The notes: generated by a model not told the origin, from the letters alone. A stretch of 64,000 nucleotides of DNA from Bostrychus sinensis (GCA_020698575.1 CM036244.1:8255034-8319033), one strand, 5' to 3'. Positions 21,580 to 33,240 are shown, counted from the stretch's first letter. A program made the numbers and translations.

Positions 21580-22300
21580 TAACTTTTTAGTCACACCTTT
21601 TGCCCTAAGCACAAAAAAATGCACCAATAATAGCATAATAATAGCATTTTTTTTTCATGGTTACAATGATTAACTTCAGTCCTCATCATACACAGCAAAA
21701 TGTCATTCTGTTTATGAAATTTAGCTCCTTAAATTCCAGTTTTTGTGATTAAAAGATGATTTCTAATTATGGCAAAAATCACAAAACATTGATTTTTTTC
21801 CTTTCTGTAAATGCATATTAGATTTTTTTTTGTGGTGGATAATCAGAGCTTGGGAATGTCAAAAATTGGCATCATGATTGTTTTTATTAGATTTTAAATT
21901 TTTGTGTAGCAGCAGATGAAACATTTTTTATACAAACATTAATGTGGCCATCTCCAAATTTATACCTCTGTCTATCATATTTGGGGAAATGGCGCCACCT
22001 AGTAAAAAACAATAAAAACTAAAATTCCAATCCCTCACTATCATGAATCCATGACATACTTGATAAAAATGTGAAATTATATTGCAGTGACAGTGTATAA
22101 TAAAAATGTTGTTTTAATGGGAGTCAATGGCACGATAAAAAAAAAATAAAAAAAATCCTGAAATCTAAAAAATTATCCAAAAATACACATCTGAGGCAAA
22201 ATCTATGCCATTTGAATCAACACAGCAAAAGTTATCCACAAAAAAAACAAGTGCAAAACATCAAAAAATGTCTTAGGGGTTAAATTCTGTTGATTTTAGT
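21580..22300 (+). repeat. Dispersed copy of the 59.4-61.2 kb repeat (family C)
   Basis: It shares CATTCTGTTTATGAAATTTA, TTAAATTCCAG, AATGTGGCCATCTCCAAATT, AATGGCGCCACCTAGT and AAAAATGTCTTAGGGGT, in the same order, with the tandem array at 59440-61190. There is no coding evidence. Confidence 0.75.
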
Positions 22301-22779
22301 CTTAAATTGAAAAAAAAGGGCTTTTCAGTAGTTGGTAATATATAGATCAGTTAATAAATGTTTGCAAACTTTGACATTTATCAAATTAATCACATAAATC
22401 ATTATGCAGTGAAAAGTCACATTTTGTAGTATCATAACTAGTAATAGATAAGTACAGTATGTCTTATTTGCAAGTTAGAATTAGGCATTAAATCCTATCA
22501 TAAATGGTTTAAAAATGTTTTAAGCCCCCAATCAAATGTGCATTTAGTTTCTGAAAGCTTTTGTTACAGGTCTGCTGTTTACATGAGCGGCATCATGTTG
22601 CAAAAGTATCATCACAATACACTTACTGAAGAACCTTTAAGATTTTTTTTTAATGCAGAACTGTTGTTTCGTCTGTATTAGGGTTTTAAAATAAAACTTG
22701 AGTGTCAGAGCAGAATGAATATTTAATTTGTGTAAAATCCATACAGTTTATTGTTCTTTTCTCTACAATCCTGGCATTA
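22301..22779. other. AT-rich stretch, nothing recognised
   Basis: No exon or repeat structure was identified. Confidence 0.4.
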
Positions 22780-23040
22780 CATTTCATATTAAGTGGCATT
22801 AAAAAATCTTCTTCCCAAGACAAAACCTGGAGCTAACCTGAATCATGTTTATGTATGGAAAAAATCTTCTTTTGCGGAGCTGTTCCTCTGACTTTGCAGA
22901 GAACGCTTGGATTAGGTGTCTGACGAATGGACAGAGCATAACATGGCCATTTAGCTTTGGCTTTTAGCAACGTGATGCTAACAGACAGATAAATGAGGTG
23001 GAAACAACATGAGAACGTGGTTAAAAGCTCAAAGCATAAC
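22780..23040 (+). repeat. Dispersed repeat family A, copy 2
   Basis: ATGTATGGAAAAAATCTTCT, GCAGAGAACGCTTGGATTAG, GTGTCTGACGAATGG and AACGTGATGCTAACAGAC align with the other family A copies. Confidence 0.55.
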
Positions 23041-23074
23041 AGGGAAACTTCAAACTCTGTATAATACTAATGTA

Positions 23075-23150
23075 AAGGGGGTCACAAGCCAATGTGCTAC
23101 TTGCGTCAGTCCCAAGCCTGGATAAATGGAGAGGGTTGCATCAGGAAGGG
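23075..23150 (+). mobile_element. RTE-like LINE 3' fragment
   Basis: GGGGGTCACAAGCCAATGTG, CAGTCCCAAGCCTGGATAAA and GGGTTGCATCAGGAAGGGCA. Confidence 0.45.
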
Positions 23151-24339
23151 CAGACGGTTTGCTGTGGTGAAGTTGTATAATGCTAATCTTTGAGTAATTT
23201 TAACATTAATAAGGAAAACATAAAGACCGGAAGATAAGAAAGAAATGTCTTCTAGATATAAAAATAACAGTTTTTTGCATAACTTTCTTTCACTGAGATG
23301 ATGTGACAGCCTTGGTGACAACATCTTTATGACCTTACAATTAATTTAGACACTTTTAAAGGAGACAAAAAAAATGTTTTGACGGGACCAGCTGCGACAT
23401 AAACAGACTTAACCAGTTTTAAATACCAATAGTTTAAATACTGAATTGTAATTTAGCATCTTGTCGTTTTGGGGCAAGTTGACATAAGATGCACAGTCAA
23501 ATCTATCAAGCATCTTCCTTTTATTATGTAAGCTGTTAATAAATAATATGCAAACTTGTTACTTGAAAACTCTTTGACTGTTTCTAGAAATTCCTGAGGG
23601 TTTTATTTTTTACAGTAACGGCCAGTGACAAAATAATCTCTCCCCACTGAGCTAAAAACGCTTGTAAAATCCCCAATTTTCTGCATTTAGTCCACAGCTT
23701 ACAGTCAGTGTCAATAATCCACCCACATGCATTTTAAAAAGCTCAGATTTGGTGTAAATACAGTAATAATACGGCTTAAAAATAATTTTGGCTGTCCTTG
23801 CAGTCGGGGAACAGGAATTAGCAAAGAGCATCATGAAACAAATACATCAATATAAACTGCTGAAACTAAAAAAACTATAAATGTTTGCGTTACAAATCCC
23901 ACACAGAAGAAGTCAGGTGCAGAGGTTGATTATTCCCAGATGCACGAATATGACTTGAGATCATTTCTGTCTGCTGCTGCTACCCCTCGCTGGTTTGCAT
24001 CCGCGCGTATGTAGTTCAAGGCTAATGTAGCGGCTAACGTCCCTAACGTGGATTAGTGCTGCATGGCGGTGTCTGCCAGGAACCGGAGCCGTGCGAATGT
24101 GTGACGCTCTCTGCTGCCATGGTCTGAACGCCGTCTGCTGCATGAGCGCAATATGTGTTTTTGCTCAGAAAACCAAGCCCCAAACAAGCTTTTACCGTGC
24201 TAGCATCAACGCTCAATGCTGCTCTGACCTGAATTCAAGCTAACAGGTTTAATTAGATAGTGATAAGGCATTTTCGTGCATTTTTTTGGAGGGAAAAGCC
24301 CTGCCAAACATCAGGAACTTGAGTCAAAACAGACATTTA
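23151..24339. other. No gene recognised
   Basis: Includes a GC-richer island at about 23980-24150. The minus-strand frame across the island lacks any domain. It could be a conserved noncoding block, which cannot be judged here. Confidence 0.4.
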
Positions 24340-24580
24340 TTCATCTTCCACCTATTCCTGTGAAGGATTGTGAGTGCTGGAGCTTATCCCAGTAACTATG
24401 GGCCTTTGGCGGGGTACACTGTGCAGTTAGCGCCAGGGCTGACACAGACACACAGACAGGAAACCATTTACTTTCCCATTTATTCACTAGGGGCAATTTT
24501 GTCACCAATTCACTGAACAAATGTACGTTTTTTGGCAGTGAGAAGAACCCACAGTAACACATCTGAACACACCACTAATG
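24340..24580 (+). repeat. Dispersed vertebrate-type repeat, diverged
   Basis: ATTCATCTTCCACCTATTCC, GGAGCTTATCCCAGTAACTA, GGCGGGGTACACTGTGCAG, TAGGGGCAATTTTGTCACCA and GAAGAACCCACAG match a widespread fish repeat remembered by its text. Its class is not stated. Confidence 0.55.
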
Positions 24581-24585
24581 CTCAT

Positions 24586-25060
24586 TAAAGGGGCCATATT
24601 ATACTTTTTTAAGGCTTTTTGAAATAGTTTTGGACACCTTTGCATTTGCGTTTTATAACTTAAAAATAATGTATATATAAATGGAAAATGCCTTCTTTTG
24701 AGAAGCTGTTACTTTGAATTAGGTGTCTGTCGCCCCCTGCTGGCAACGGTGGGGACTGGACAAAGTATAAAATGTCTATTTAGCAACTAACAAATAGCGA
24801 ACTGAGATTGCTTTGTAGTGTAATGTATGGGCTTTAGAAACACGCAGGAGCACTTCCTGGTTTAGTGTCTGTCTATGCAGAGCCGTGAGACCGAGCGTTT
24901 TTTGTCTTGAGAAGGACCGTGGCTCAGGATACAGGATTAATCAAATATGCATGAATGAAACAAAATACTAAAATACAAAATACTTTTTTAATTTATCTTT
25001 TAGGTGCAAACAACATTAGAACATGGATAAAAGCTCATTAACAGAATTTATTAACTACTA
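24586..25060 (+). repeat. Dispersed repeat family A, copy 3
   Basis: AAAGGGGCCATATTATACTT starts the copy. GTCGCCCCCTGCTGGCAACG and AGGAGCACTTCCTGGTTTAG are internal landmarks. It ends near GCAAACAACATTAGAAC. Confidence 0.65.
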
Positions 25061-26004
25061 TTTTTTCTTCTTCACAAAACTAGGGTTACTTGAGCAATTG
25101 TACCATTATGTAACATTATTAAAAAAATAAAATAAAAAATTCTGCTCATGCTCATGTCTGCATTTTGCAAATTATGCCATACAATGACGCATGCTACAAC
25201 GTTATATTTATTGACTAATCCATGAGAAAATATAGCTTAATTGAATTCACAGATGACAATGAAGGAAATATGCTCTCATCTCATCTCTGCATAGCTCAAT
25301 GTGTTACGTTAGCTAGTTCATATCTGTCAAAACAAACAACAAAATCAAAAGCAACAAAAAGTTTTTTTACAAGATACTTGCATTCTTATTTGTTACTGTT
25401 TGTTGAGTATAAAGAATTCAATATTTGGTGCATGTGTTGGATCCCTTTTTGTTTATCATTAGCATTAGCACCTGTACACTACTACACTGCACTATAATGC
25501 TAACATTTTGTGTATCGTTTGTGTTCTTTTAACAAGCTGCTGCGTTATCTCCTCTCCATGTTACCTTTAAATTAAATCCATAATGAACCGGTGCAGTGTT
25601 TGTGTTGCTCTGATACCTCATAGCGCTGGTGCTGAGGGTGCAGTTTTGTTAATGAGTGATGGCCCAGGACTGACGACCGTACCACAATTAGCCGGAGACA
25701 GTTGCTGTTGGGGCAAGAGAGGCTCTGCGGGGGGAACGTGGAGTGTAGCCATTTTCTAAACTGCGTACTGGGCGCTCAGTTTAGGAGCAGCGTGTATTAA
25801 TTAGCTCAAAGTCTCTGCCACAAGCCTGACTCGACAAAAAGACACTTCAAAGGAAATATAACAGTATGAGATGAATGCTAATCATCTGCTCTACAAACTC
25901 AACAGCAAAAACAGTTTTCTTAAGAGTCCATGCATGCCTTTATAACACATATAATAAACTGTAGTAGCATGGCAGGGAGTGGCCTGAAGTAAAGTAAAGT
26001 GGGA
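25061..26004. other. No gene recognised
   Basis: Single-copy-looking DNA. The 91-codon frame 25222-25497 lacks a domain. Confidence 0.4.
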
Positions 26005-26995
26005 GTTGTAATAAAAATACTAATGGTAATATAATTGATAATGGAAATGGCAATAGTATTGGTAATATTATTGGTAATAATATTGATAATAGTGTAGGTA
26101 ATAGTACTGGTAATAGTAATAGTAATAGTATTAGTATTGATAATAGTAGTGGTCATAGTATTGGTAATTGTAATGGTAATAGCAATAGTATCAGTATTAG
26201 TAATAGTAATGGTAATAGTAATGGTAATGTATTGGTAATGGTAATAGTAATAGTATTAGTAATAGTATTGGTAATGGTAATAGTATTGGTAACTGTAATA
26301 GTAATGGTAATAGTATCAGTAATGACAATGGTAATAGTATTAGTAATAGTATTGGTAATTGTAATGGTAATGGTAATTGTAATGGTAATGGTAATGGTAA
26401 TAATATTAGTAATAGTATTGGTAACTGTAATAGTAATGGTAATAGTATCAGTAATGACAATGGTAATAGTGTTAGTAATAGTATTGGTAATGGTAATGGT
26501 AATAGTATCAGTAATGACAATGGTAATAGTATTAGTAATAGTATTGGTAATTGTAATGGTAATGGTAATTGTAATGGTAATGGTAATGGTAATAATATTA
26601 GTAATAGTATTGGTAACTGTAATAATATTGGTAATAGTATCAGTAATGACAATGGTAATAGTGTTAGTAATAGTATTGGTAATGGTAATGGTAATAGTAA
26701 TAATATTAGTAATAGTATTGGTAATTGTAATGGTAATGTATTGGTAACGGTAATAGTAATAATGTTAGTAATATTGGTAATTGTAATGGTAATGGTAATT
26801 GTAATGGTAATAGTATAGGTAATTGTAATGGTAAGGGTAAGAGTAATGGTAATGGTATTGGTAATTGTAATGGTAATGTATTGGTAACGGTAATAGTAAT
26901 AATATTAGTAATAGTATTGGTAACTGTAATAGTAATGGTAATAGTATTAGTAATGGCAATGGTAATAGTGTTAGTAGTAGTAGTTTAGCTAATTT
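26005..26995 (+). repeat. Long imperfect GTAATR hexamer array (about 1 kb)
   Basis: The stretch is almost entirely GGTAAT and AGTAAT words with variants (TGTAAT, AGTATT, AACTGT, GACAAT). Larger blocks recur: the word GGTAACTGTAAT starts near 26288, 26420, 26612 and 26919. Because the period is a multiple of three, both strands stay open (Val/Met/Ile on plus, Leu/Ile/Pro on minus), giving artefact frames up to 171 codons. Confidence 0.95.
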
Positions 26996-27930
26996 GACTA
27001 AAAACAAGCTAATTTAAAAATGTAAATGTACTTTTTCAGAGTTAGTTTTGTTTATCCTAACAACAACAGCTCACTACTATGCACACTGACATTATTTACA
27101 TTACACTGTCCACAAAGTAAAGTAAAGTTGTTAAATGTCCAGTATTAGTCATTTGTCTTCAAGTATCGTATCGAATCCAAACAGTGTGGTATCGCCCCTC
27201 ACTACTATGCTACGCTTGATACTGAGTTATACGATCCAGATAAACACACCACTCTTCGAAGTCTATTTGCTCAAAAGCCACTATTTTAAAGCCGTCAAAC
27301 ACGAGCTGAAAGACTGTGAGTGATGATTGATGTTTCTGACTGCAGCCTGACAACATGCAACGGAGCATTTACTGCCTCGCTCAAAATGTTTCAACAACAA
27401 ATTGAAGTCGGAGTCCCAGAGCTGCCGGTGCCAGACAGATATCACAGCATTATTCGGGGGGCACTTTTCACTCACAACACCCCACACTGAGCCCGATACT
27501 GGAGCAGACAGACAATGACAATGACATGCCTTTGTGCTCTCGATGTAGCACCAAAGAAATTACCACCAGCCTCAAACAGCTACACAGAATACTGATGTTA
27601 AGAAGGCATTTGTGCGGCTAAATTTAACTCTGCCAGGATAACACAGGCTCATAGCAAAGAGTTTCCCAGGAAATTACTTATGTGTACACAACGTTAGAAA
27701 ACATTCAACAGATTAAACAGAAAAATGTGTGTACCAAGGCTTTTAATCAGCTTAAAAAGTCTTTTCTTAATGCCTAACTTTAATCTCAAATGGACACAGT
27801 TTATCATTTCCTGGCCCTTGACAATAATCACCATCTCTAGTAAAGCAATACATAGCTTGGAGAAACAGACAGCAGCAATTACATGAACACTAAACTATGT
27901 TCTGTTAAAAATAGCATGGAAAATAATTTT
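26996..27930. other. No gene recognised
   Basis: Includes a short TATCGTATCGAATCC stretch near 27168, possibly a trace of a hAT-like element. Otherwise nothing was identified. Confidence 0.35.
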
Positions 27931-28009
27931 AAAGGTCCCCAATTATGTTAAATTGACTTTTTTTTTTTAGCTTATAACCATATTATAATGTTGCTTCCAC
28001 CTCAAAAAC

Positions 28010-28124
28010 TTTTAATGTATTTATTTATTATGTTTTTATTATTGCCTCACTGAGTATGGTTTTATTATGTGTGTTTGTGTATGTTACCGGACCCCTGAAT
28101 TTCTCCTGATGGCGATGAATAAAG

Positions 28125-28170
<46 letters not shown>
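28010..28170 (+). mobile_element. LINE-type 3' tail with (TCTA)n microsatellite
   Basis: ACCGGACCCCTGAATTTCTC and GATGGCGATGAATAAAG lead straight into about 11 TCTA units (28126-28170). Fish LINE 3' ends commonly finish in such a tail. It lies inside AAAGGTCCCCAATTATG...-type repeat text (27931-28215), which it seems to interrupt. Confidence 0.5.
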
Positions 28171-28215
28171 CATTATTTTAAGTTATGAAATGTGAAATAC
28201 TAATGGTGTCCAAAA

Positions 28216-28602
28216 GTATTTAAAAAAGCCTAGTAATAGGCCATTTAAACAGATAAAAACAGAATATAAATGATCTAAGAATTGTCATAAGATAGAAATA
28301 ATGATGTTAATACATTTTAAAACTCATATGTTTCAGTGTTGCAATGTCAGTGTCATTCAGGCTCCTGTCTGCTTCTCCAAACTGTGCGGTCAATTGGTCA
28401 CGGTACATAAAAAGATCATAGGAATGACACGCCCCCCTTCATCTGCCGGGCTGTTTCCTTAAACTGAACTAAAGGCAGGTCTTATCCAGACTTCAAAACC
28501 ATAAAATAACAAGAGAACTGTAGACTGTAACATCTGCTGAAACTGAGCACATCGCAGCACAGACTCTCAGCCAACGCTAAATCAACAAATTCACAAAATA
28601 AC
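28216..28602. other. Intron sequence, nothing recognised
   Basis: Between the LINE tail and the exon region; no repeat or exon was identified. Confidence 0.4.
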
Positions 28603-28688
28603 TTACAGCAAGACAGATATCAAAAACCACACCAAGCACCACAGACGGCGCCCCGGCCCATCCCCAGCCAAACCCCCTCTGAGTGGAT

Positions 28689-28694
28689 CTGTAC
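28689..28694 (-). other. 5' splice site (donor) of the fstl4-like exon
   Basis: Minus-strand sequence reads AAAG then GTACAG. The junction falls after the first base of the glycine codon that follows FFK, where FSTL4/5 proteins also have glycine. Reading past it stays open only to a stop at 28603-28605. Confidence 0.75.
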
Positions 28695-28937
28695 CTTTGA
28701 AGAAGCAGTCCTTGCTGTGGACCACGTAGATGCGTCGCCTCTCGAGGCAGGCCGTCCTGTAGACCTCGCAGTGGTTCTCATAGAACCTCCCGTCAGAGCC
28801 GCACACCGGGACGAAGGAGGGCCTGCACCGCTCCTGACACACGCACTCGGCCCGTCCCGTCTCAGGCAGCACCACACACTGCCTGCCCCGGCCACAGGAC
28901 GTCCTCCTGCAGGGGTCCTCCTCTGGGTTGGACAGGG
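28695..28937 (-). CDS. fstl4: Internal coding exon of a follistatin-like 4/5 gene (follistatin/Kazal module)
   Basis: This exon has 80 complete codons plus a split codon at each end (phase 1-1). Numbering from the first full codon, cysteines lie at about 9, 14, 20, 31, 33, 37, 45, 56, 63 and 77. That is the 10-cysteine layout of a follistatin domain: four in the EGF-like hairpin, then six in the Kazal fold. The Kazal core CGSDGRFYENHC and the end HSKDCFFKG are visible. In known FSTL4/5 proteins this module follows the signal peptide and precedes EF-hands and Ig domains; the proteins are secreted. The CRPS.VPVCGSDGRFYENHC stretch and HSKDCF favour FSTL4 over FSTL5 from memory of the families; some residues (EV.R, FFKG) fit FSTL5. 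The rest of the gene is outside the window or unrecognised. Family assignment is firm, paralogue choice moderate. SPARC-like proteins are a less likely alternative. Confidence 0.85.
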
Positions 28938-28961
28938 CTGCAGAGAGAAGGAAAGGACAGC
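28938..28961 (-). other. 3' splice site (acceptor) of the fstl4-like exon
   Basis: On the minus strand a run of mostly C and T (TCCTTTCCTTCTCTC) leads into TGCAG immediately before the first exon base at 28937. The AG is the complement of bases 28938-28939. It splits a codon after its first base, the same phase as the donor, so the exon is symmetric. Confidence 0.8.
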
Positions 28962-29067
28962 TGTAAATATAAAGCAAACTTTTGTGTTGAGATTTATTTG
29001 GGGCATTTTTTGGTAAAGTAGACGGACAAAAATATACAGAGACAAAAAGACCAAAGGTGGGAATCAC

Positions 29068-30994
29068 ATCCAGGCCACTACATTTTTTTCTTAATAAGAT
29101 TATTCCTCAATTTTAATAATACACAAGGGAAATGTTACAATAGCTCAGTTACATACAAGATATCCCCAAATCATAGAAAGAGCAATAGATCAAGGTAGAA
29201 ATAAAATACATTTTCTCATTAAGACCTGAACTTGTCTATCTTTGTAACTTTTCAGATGGCACTATTCATGAAAAAATAACAAATAAGAAGGAACTGGGGG
29301 AGATAACAGCGCCATCAAAGGATCAACACACAGACGGAGACTACAACAATCACAAATGGACAAAAACTAACATCTTTTTTTACTCAGCTAGACCTCAGTT
29401 CTCATCCATGCTTCCAAAAACTAAAATTATCCTGCTCTAGGGAGTCAAGGATCATACATAAAAGAGGATTGGCCACAGACGCTTAAAAAACACTTACTGC
29501 CAACACTTACAGCCACCAACAGTGCGAGCAAAAGAAGAAATCTATGTGAATGAATGAAGGTGTGAAGGAGTGTAGAGGCGGTAACACACTGTAGCACTTG
29601 TTCACACACAGACAGAAGAAGGTTTTCTGCAGTCAAGACGTACAGCAGCCTCACAACCGAACCGTCACCTCTGATCCCTGTCTCGCTTTTGTCACTGATT
29701 TGATCAATTTGCAGCTAAACTCAGTCAGAAAAATGCTGACGCTGCAGCAGACTTCACCTTGAATTGTTCCAACTCTGAGATCGACCTTTTATTGTCAGCG
29801 TTTTGAGGTGTCTCTGGAGCTGCTGCTTTGGGGGGAAAATAAAACAACACGTTGAAGACAAATGAGCAACTGCATGTTTCTATCTAAAATTAACTTTTGC
29901 ATCCTCTTCTCTCGCTCCAACTAACTTCATGCCTCCTTTCACCTCATCCTTAAATCTTCCTCTAGGTCTCCTGCTCTAACATCAATATCCTTCTACGCAT
30001 ATATCCACTGTCCCTTCTCTGCACCCTCAGATGTACTCAATCCCAACCAAAGAACCTCATCAAGATACAGTAAAATCAACAAAATCTAAAAAAATCACTG
30101 GCTCCAAATGTAACTATGTAAAACCTCCGCTCAAGTGTGACAAATAGAGTTATAAATTGCATTCCTACAGTGAAGACACGCTTTAAAACTTTATAATTAG
30201 TTTACTGTTGTGGTGCAGAGGATATGCACACAAGTCAAGTGTCAAAGCTTAAATAAGACTCTTAATTAGCATGCCAAATTAGCTCCTTATCACGTGTTAC
30301 TCGGTCTGATTGCAATAACATTTTAAATAAAATGTTAACTCAGTGGAAGAAAACCATGTCACATGATGGTAAACGTATGTACCTACTTGTAATTAGAAAA
30401 TGAATATGAGATCTTCAATATTTTTGTCAAATGTGCAAGAAATTTGTCCATCCAGGATTCAAACAGTGACCCAAAACTGTTCATTTGTTCCTGGAAGTTA
30501 TATAAAAAAGCAGCCATACAGTTTTAGTTATGTTGCACACAGACAAACAAACAAACCAAGCGAAATATTCTTTTGGAAATTAATATCTGCAATGACTAAT
30601 GCTGGGTATACACTAGGTACATACTACATACACACACTTTTTAGTCTTAAACGTTTATGGAAGTCACACTGCAGTTGTAAACTAACACACGTTCACACTG
30701 CGAGGGTTCAAAGGCAGGAGGTAAGAAAGAATTTAAAATGTAAAAGGGAAATGCTGTCATGTTTGTGGCTGGGCACTGTTACTAGGAGGATTTTATTTAT
30801 TTATTTTTTAATCTTTCGACTGCTCCAGTTTCCCACACAGTGCTGACTCACGGAGAAAGACAAAGACCCAATCTTTACCATGAACAATAACTAAAATATC
30901 TGGCTCACGTCTGCAGAATGGAAAATGATCAACTGCAGAAACAACTTTTGTTTAACACCGTCGCATCCAAATGGACGGAATTTGAAAGTCTACC
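29068..30994. other. Intron sequence, no repeat or exon recognised
   Basis: A long stretch without obvious mobile-element signatures. A 148-codon plus-strand frame (30400-30846) has no domain. Confidence 0.4.
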
Positions 30995-31032
30995 TGGCAT
31001 AGACACGCCAGATGCCCTTCCTGATGCAACCA
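30995..31032 (-). mobile_element. RTE-like LINE 3' fragment, very short
   Basis: CGCCAGATGCCCTTCCTGAT followed by GCAACC is the reverse complement of the tail motif. Confidence 0.35.
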
Positions 31033-31189
31033 ACCACATAAAGTGACTGTGGACTAAGGACACAACGACAGGATGCGCACCCAGCAAGGTTTGAAACATA
31101 TCCCACGTATAGCTGGGGGCCCCACTGCGCTGTTTCTCTGAGGAGGTTTTTTTTATTGGTTACACATCTGACAGAGATCGTAGGAGCAG

Positions 31190-31345
31190 CGAGAGGCAGA
31201 CGCGAATCCTCTAAAGGCCGGGACACACCGGGGAAATCATCAGCCGTTTGACGCGGTCGGCGGCGTGAGTTTGTTTGGTGTGTTCCGCGCCATCGGACGT
31301 AGTGGGAGACAGTTGGACGTAGTTCGAGCTCTGATTGGCTGTGTC
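31190..31345 (+). repeat. Dispersed repeat related to the terminal minisatellite flank
   Basis: GCCGGGACACACCGGGG, TTTGACGCGGTCGG, GTGAGTTTGTTTGGTG and CCATCGGACGTAGTGGG then GAGACAGTTGGACGTAG align with 62805-62900. There TTTGACGCGGCTGACGTGAG and GCCCCATCACAGTGGG lead into the decamer array. Confidence 0.7.
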
Positions 31346-32556
31346 CCATTCACAATTTGTCAAACAGCTCCAGTTTAACATCAAAATATAAGGAAACTTT
31401 CTGTTCTACAACTACTTCACGCTAATGTGCTGCAGTTAGCTTACCTTAGCTTGTAGCCTCGTGCAGATAAAAATATAATCCTCCTCTGAGACAAACAGCT
31501 GCAATAATCCAGTCCCTTTTATTCATTACTGTGATCAGACCAGTTTCATTTTGTGTGTATAATTATTATTGACTGATAAATACTTGAGTTAAACACGTGT
31601 TGCGGAGTTTTATTTACTAGAGTTTAAATAACTGCAGAGTTTAGTGACTAGCGGCACCTGCTGTTGTAAATAGTTATTACGTTTTGCACATGCGCACTGC
31701 TCGGTCGTGGGTCTGAATCGCTCCGGTGTCTGCAGCGTCATTCAGAGGCGACAGAGGAGACGTGAGGAGACGAGCAGTCGCGTCAATAGAAGACATGCAA
31801 CAAACTATTTTTCTCATTATTAGACTTTAAACATAATAATACAATACAAGAAGACGTGAGTAGGATTTTTAAATAAAAGACTAATTTTCTAAAACACATT
31901 AAAACCTTTTGAGAAACAGTGTTATTTTTGCTCGAGTAAATGTCTAAAGTCTTCTTCAACTCCTGCCACAGGGTAAAGAGACTCCAGCCCTGACTCCTCA
32001 GAGCTGGGTTTGAGTTCCTGAGGCTGCAGGAGCTGCAGACCCTCACACAGAGGACTCTTCAGAGAACCAGGGCTTTCCTCTCCACTCTGACCCCGGAGCC
32101 CAGTGCACCGCCACTCTGAGGCCGGGAAAGATCAATTTGAGCCGGATCAATGCCTCGAGCCTGACTTCTGTGAACTGGATCTGGCAACGCACGGCCCCAG
32201 AGTCACGGCTTTGGGCACAAGGGTCTCTGCGAGTACAAGAGAGAGACCAGCTGGTGCTTCTGCAGCTGAGGAGGTCTAACCATTGTGCCAGAATGAGTAC
32301 AATTCATCAAGTAAGATTGGTGAACCAAGTACAGCAGTATATGAGTGTTTCTTGGATGTCTCAGTAAACCATAGCTCTGATGAACATAGGAATAAGACTT
32401 TGCAGGGGCATTAGTGTTCTTTCTTTAATACAATTTAGGGAAAAACTCCCTTTGCCAAGTGGTTATGTCTAATGTATATCTATACAGTATTTAAGGATGA
32501 TCATAAAATCTAGACTTTTGCACGGACGGTACGTGCTAGGAAAATGATTTAATTAC
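31346..32556. other. No gene recognised
   Basis: Single-copy-looking sequence with GC-richer stretches at about 31680-31770 and 32000-32280. A 76-codon frame (32137-32367) has no domain. Confidence 0.35.
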
Positions 32557-32880
32557 ATTATAGCCTTTATAGTAAGGATTTTAAAAGCTGGCAATGCTCA
32601 TGGTGCTCCCACAGACTGGAACGATTTACAGAGGACCTTAAAACTACAAAATCTTGTCCCTTTGGATCATTTTGAGTCTATTTTGAAAGACCTGGAGACG
32701 CAATCACTAACCTGCCACTGCTTTTATCTCATTGTTTTTAACTCTTATTTCTCTTTTATTGTATTTTGTATGCAGTGTGGGGTGTGTTGTTGATGCCTCT
32801 TGGCCAGGACTCCCTTGAAAAAGAGATCTTTGAATCTCAATGGGACTTTCCTGGTTAAAGAATGGTTAAATAAAAAAAAT
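32557..32880 (+). pseudogene. LINE 3' end (L2-like) with remnant of reverse-transcriptase ORF C-terminus
   Basis: A frame open from about 32557 to TGA at 32791-32793 contains GAPTDWNDLQRTLKLQNLVP, like the C-terminal W-N-x-L-Q region of L2-type LINE ORFs. It is followed by a 3' untranslated part with CTTGGCCAGGACTCCCTTGA, AATCTCAATGGGACTTTCC and an A-rich tail. The 5' bulk of the LINE is missing, as usual for 5' truncation. Clade is tentative. Confidence 0.6.
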
Positions 32881-33149
32881 GGTGCATCTGCATGGCATGG
32901 CTCATTACATGCTGTCATACATTCAGGTCTGGTTCGACATTAGAAAAATGTACTTGACATTGGGGAAACAGTGGGCAAAAATAGTGCCATGTCTAATTCC
33001 AATGTGAATTTACAAAAAAATAAAATAAAATAAATAAATAAATCAATAAACAAAAGGAAGCAGAACTGCATAAATATTGGTAATGCATTGTTGTTGTTTT
33101 TTTGTTGCCACGGTAGATTCATGGATTCATATCGCTGTAAAAATCCAGC

Positions 33150-33240
33150 CAAGGGTGTCACAAGCCGGCGTCTTTTTTGTGCCAGTCCCAAACCTGGATA
33201 AATGGAGAGAGTTTCTTCAGAAAGGGTGTCCAGCTTAAGA
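33150..33240 (+). mobile_element. RTE-like LINE 3' fragment
   Basis: GGGTGTCACAAGCCGGCGTC, TTGTGCCAGTCCCAAACCTG and AAAGGGTGTCCAGC. Confidence 0.45.

Larger units (their letters stand above)
1..28694 (-). other. Inferred intron 3' of the fstl4-like exon, running off the window
   Basis: The next exon of the family (start of the EF-hand region) was not found between the donor and base 1. The stretch consists of AT-rich single-copy-looking DNA and mobile-element relics. The call depends on the identification of the single exon. Confidence 0.5.

Noticed and set aside
23961..24143. Minus-strand frame in a GC-rich island
   Set aside because: No cysteine pattern, EF-hand or Ig motif expected of neighbouring fstl4 exons, and no clear splice sites.
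26197..26747. 151- and 171-codon hydrophobic frames on both strands
   Set aside because: Translation of the GTAATR array; both strands are open for the same reason.
28620..29016. 144-codon minus-strand and 99-codon plus-strand frames over the exon
   Set aside because: They are shadows of the true follistatin/Kazal reading frame.
29445..29654. Signal-peptide-like stretch (RFLLLLALLVAVSVGS) on the minus strand upstream of the exon, followed by GTAAGT
   Set aside because: The frame has no ATG at its start, composition alone explains the hydrophobic run, and there is no family match. A 5' exon of fstl4 cannot be claimed.
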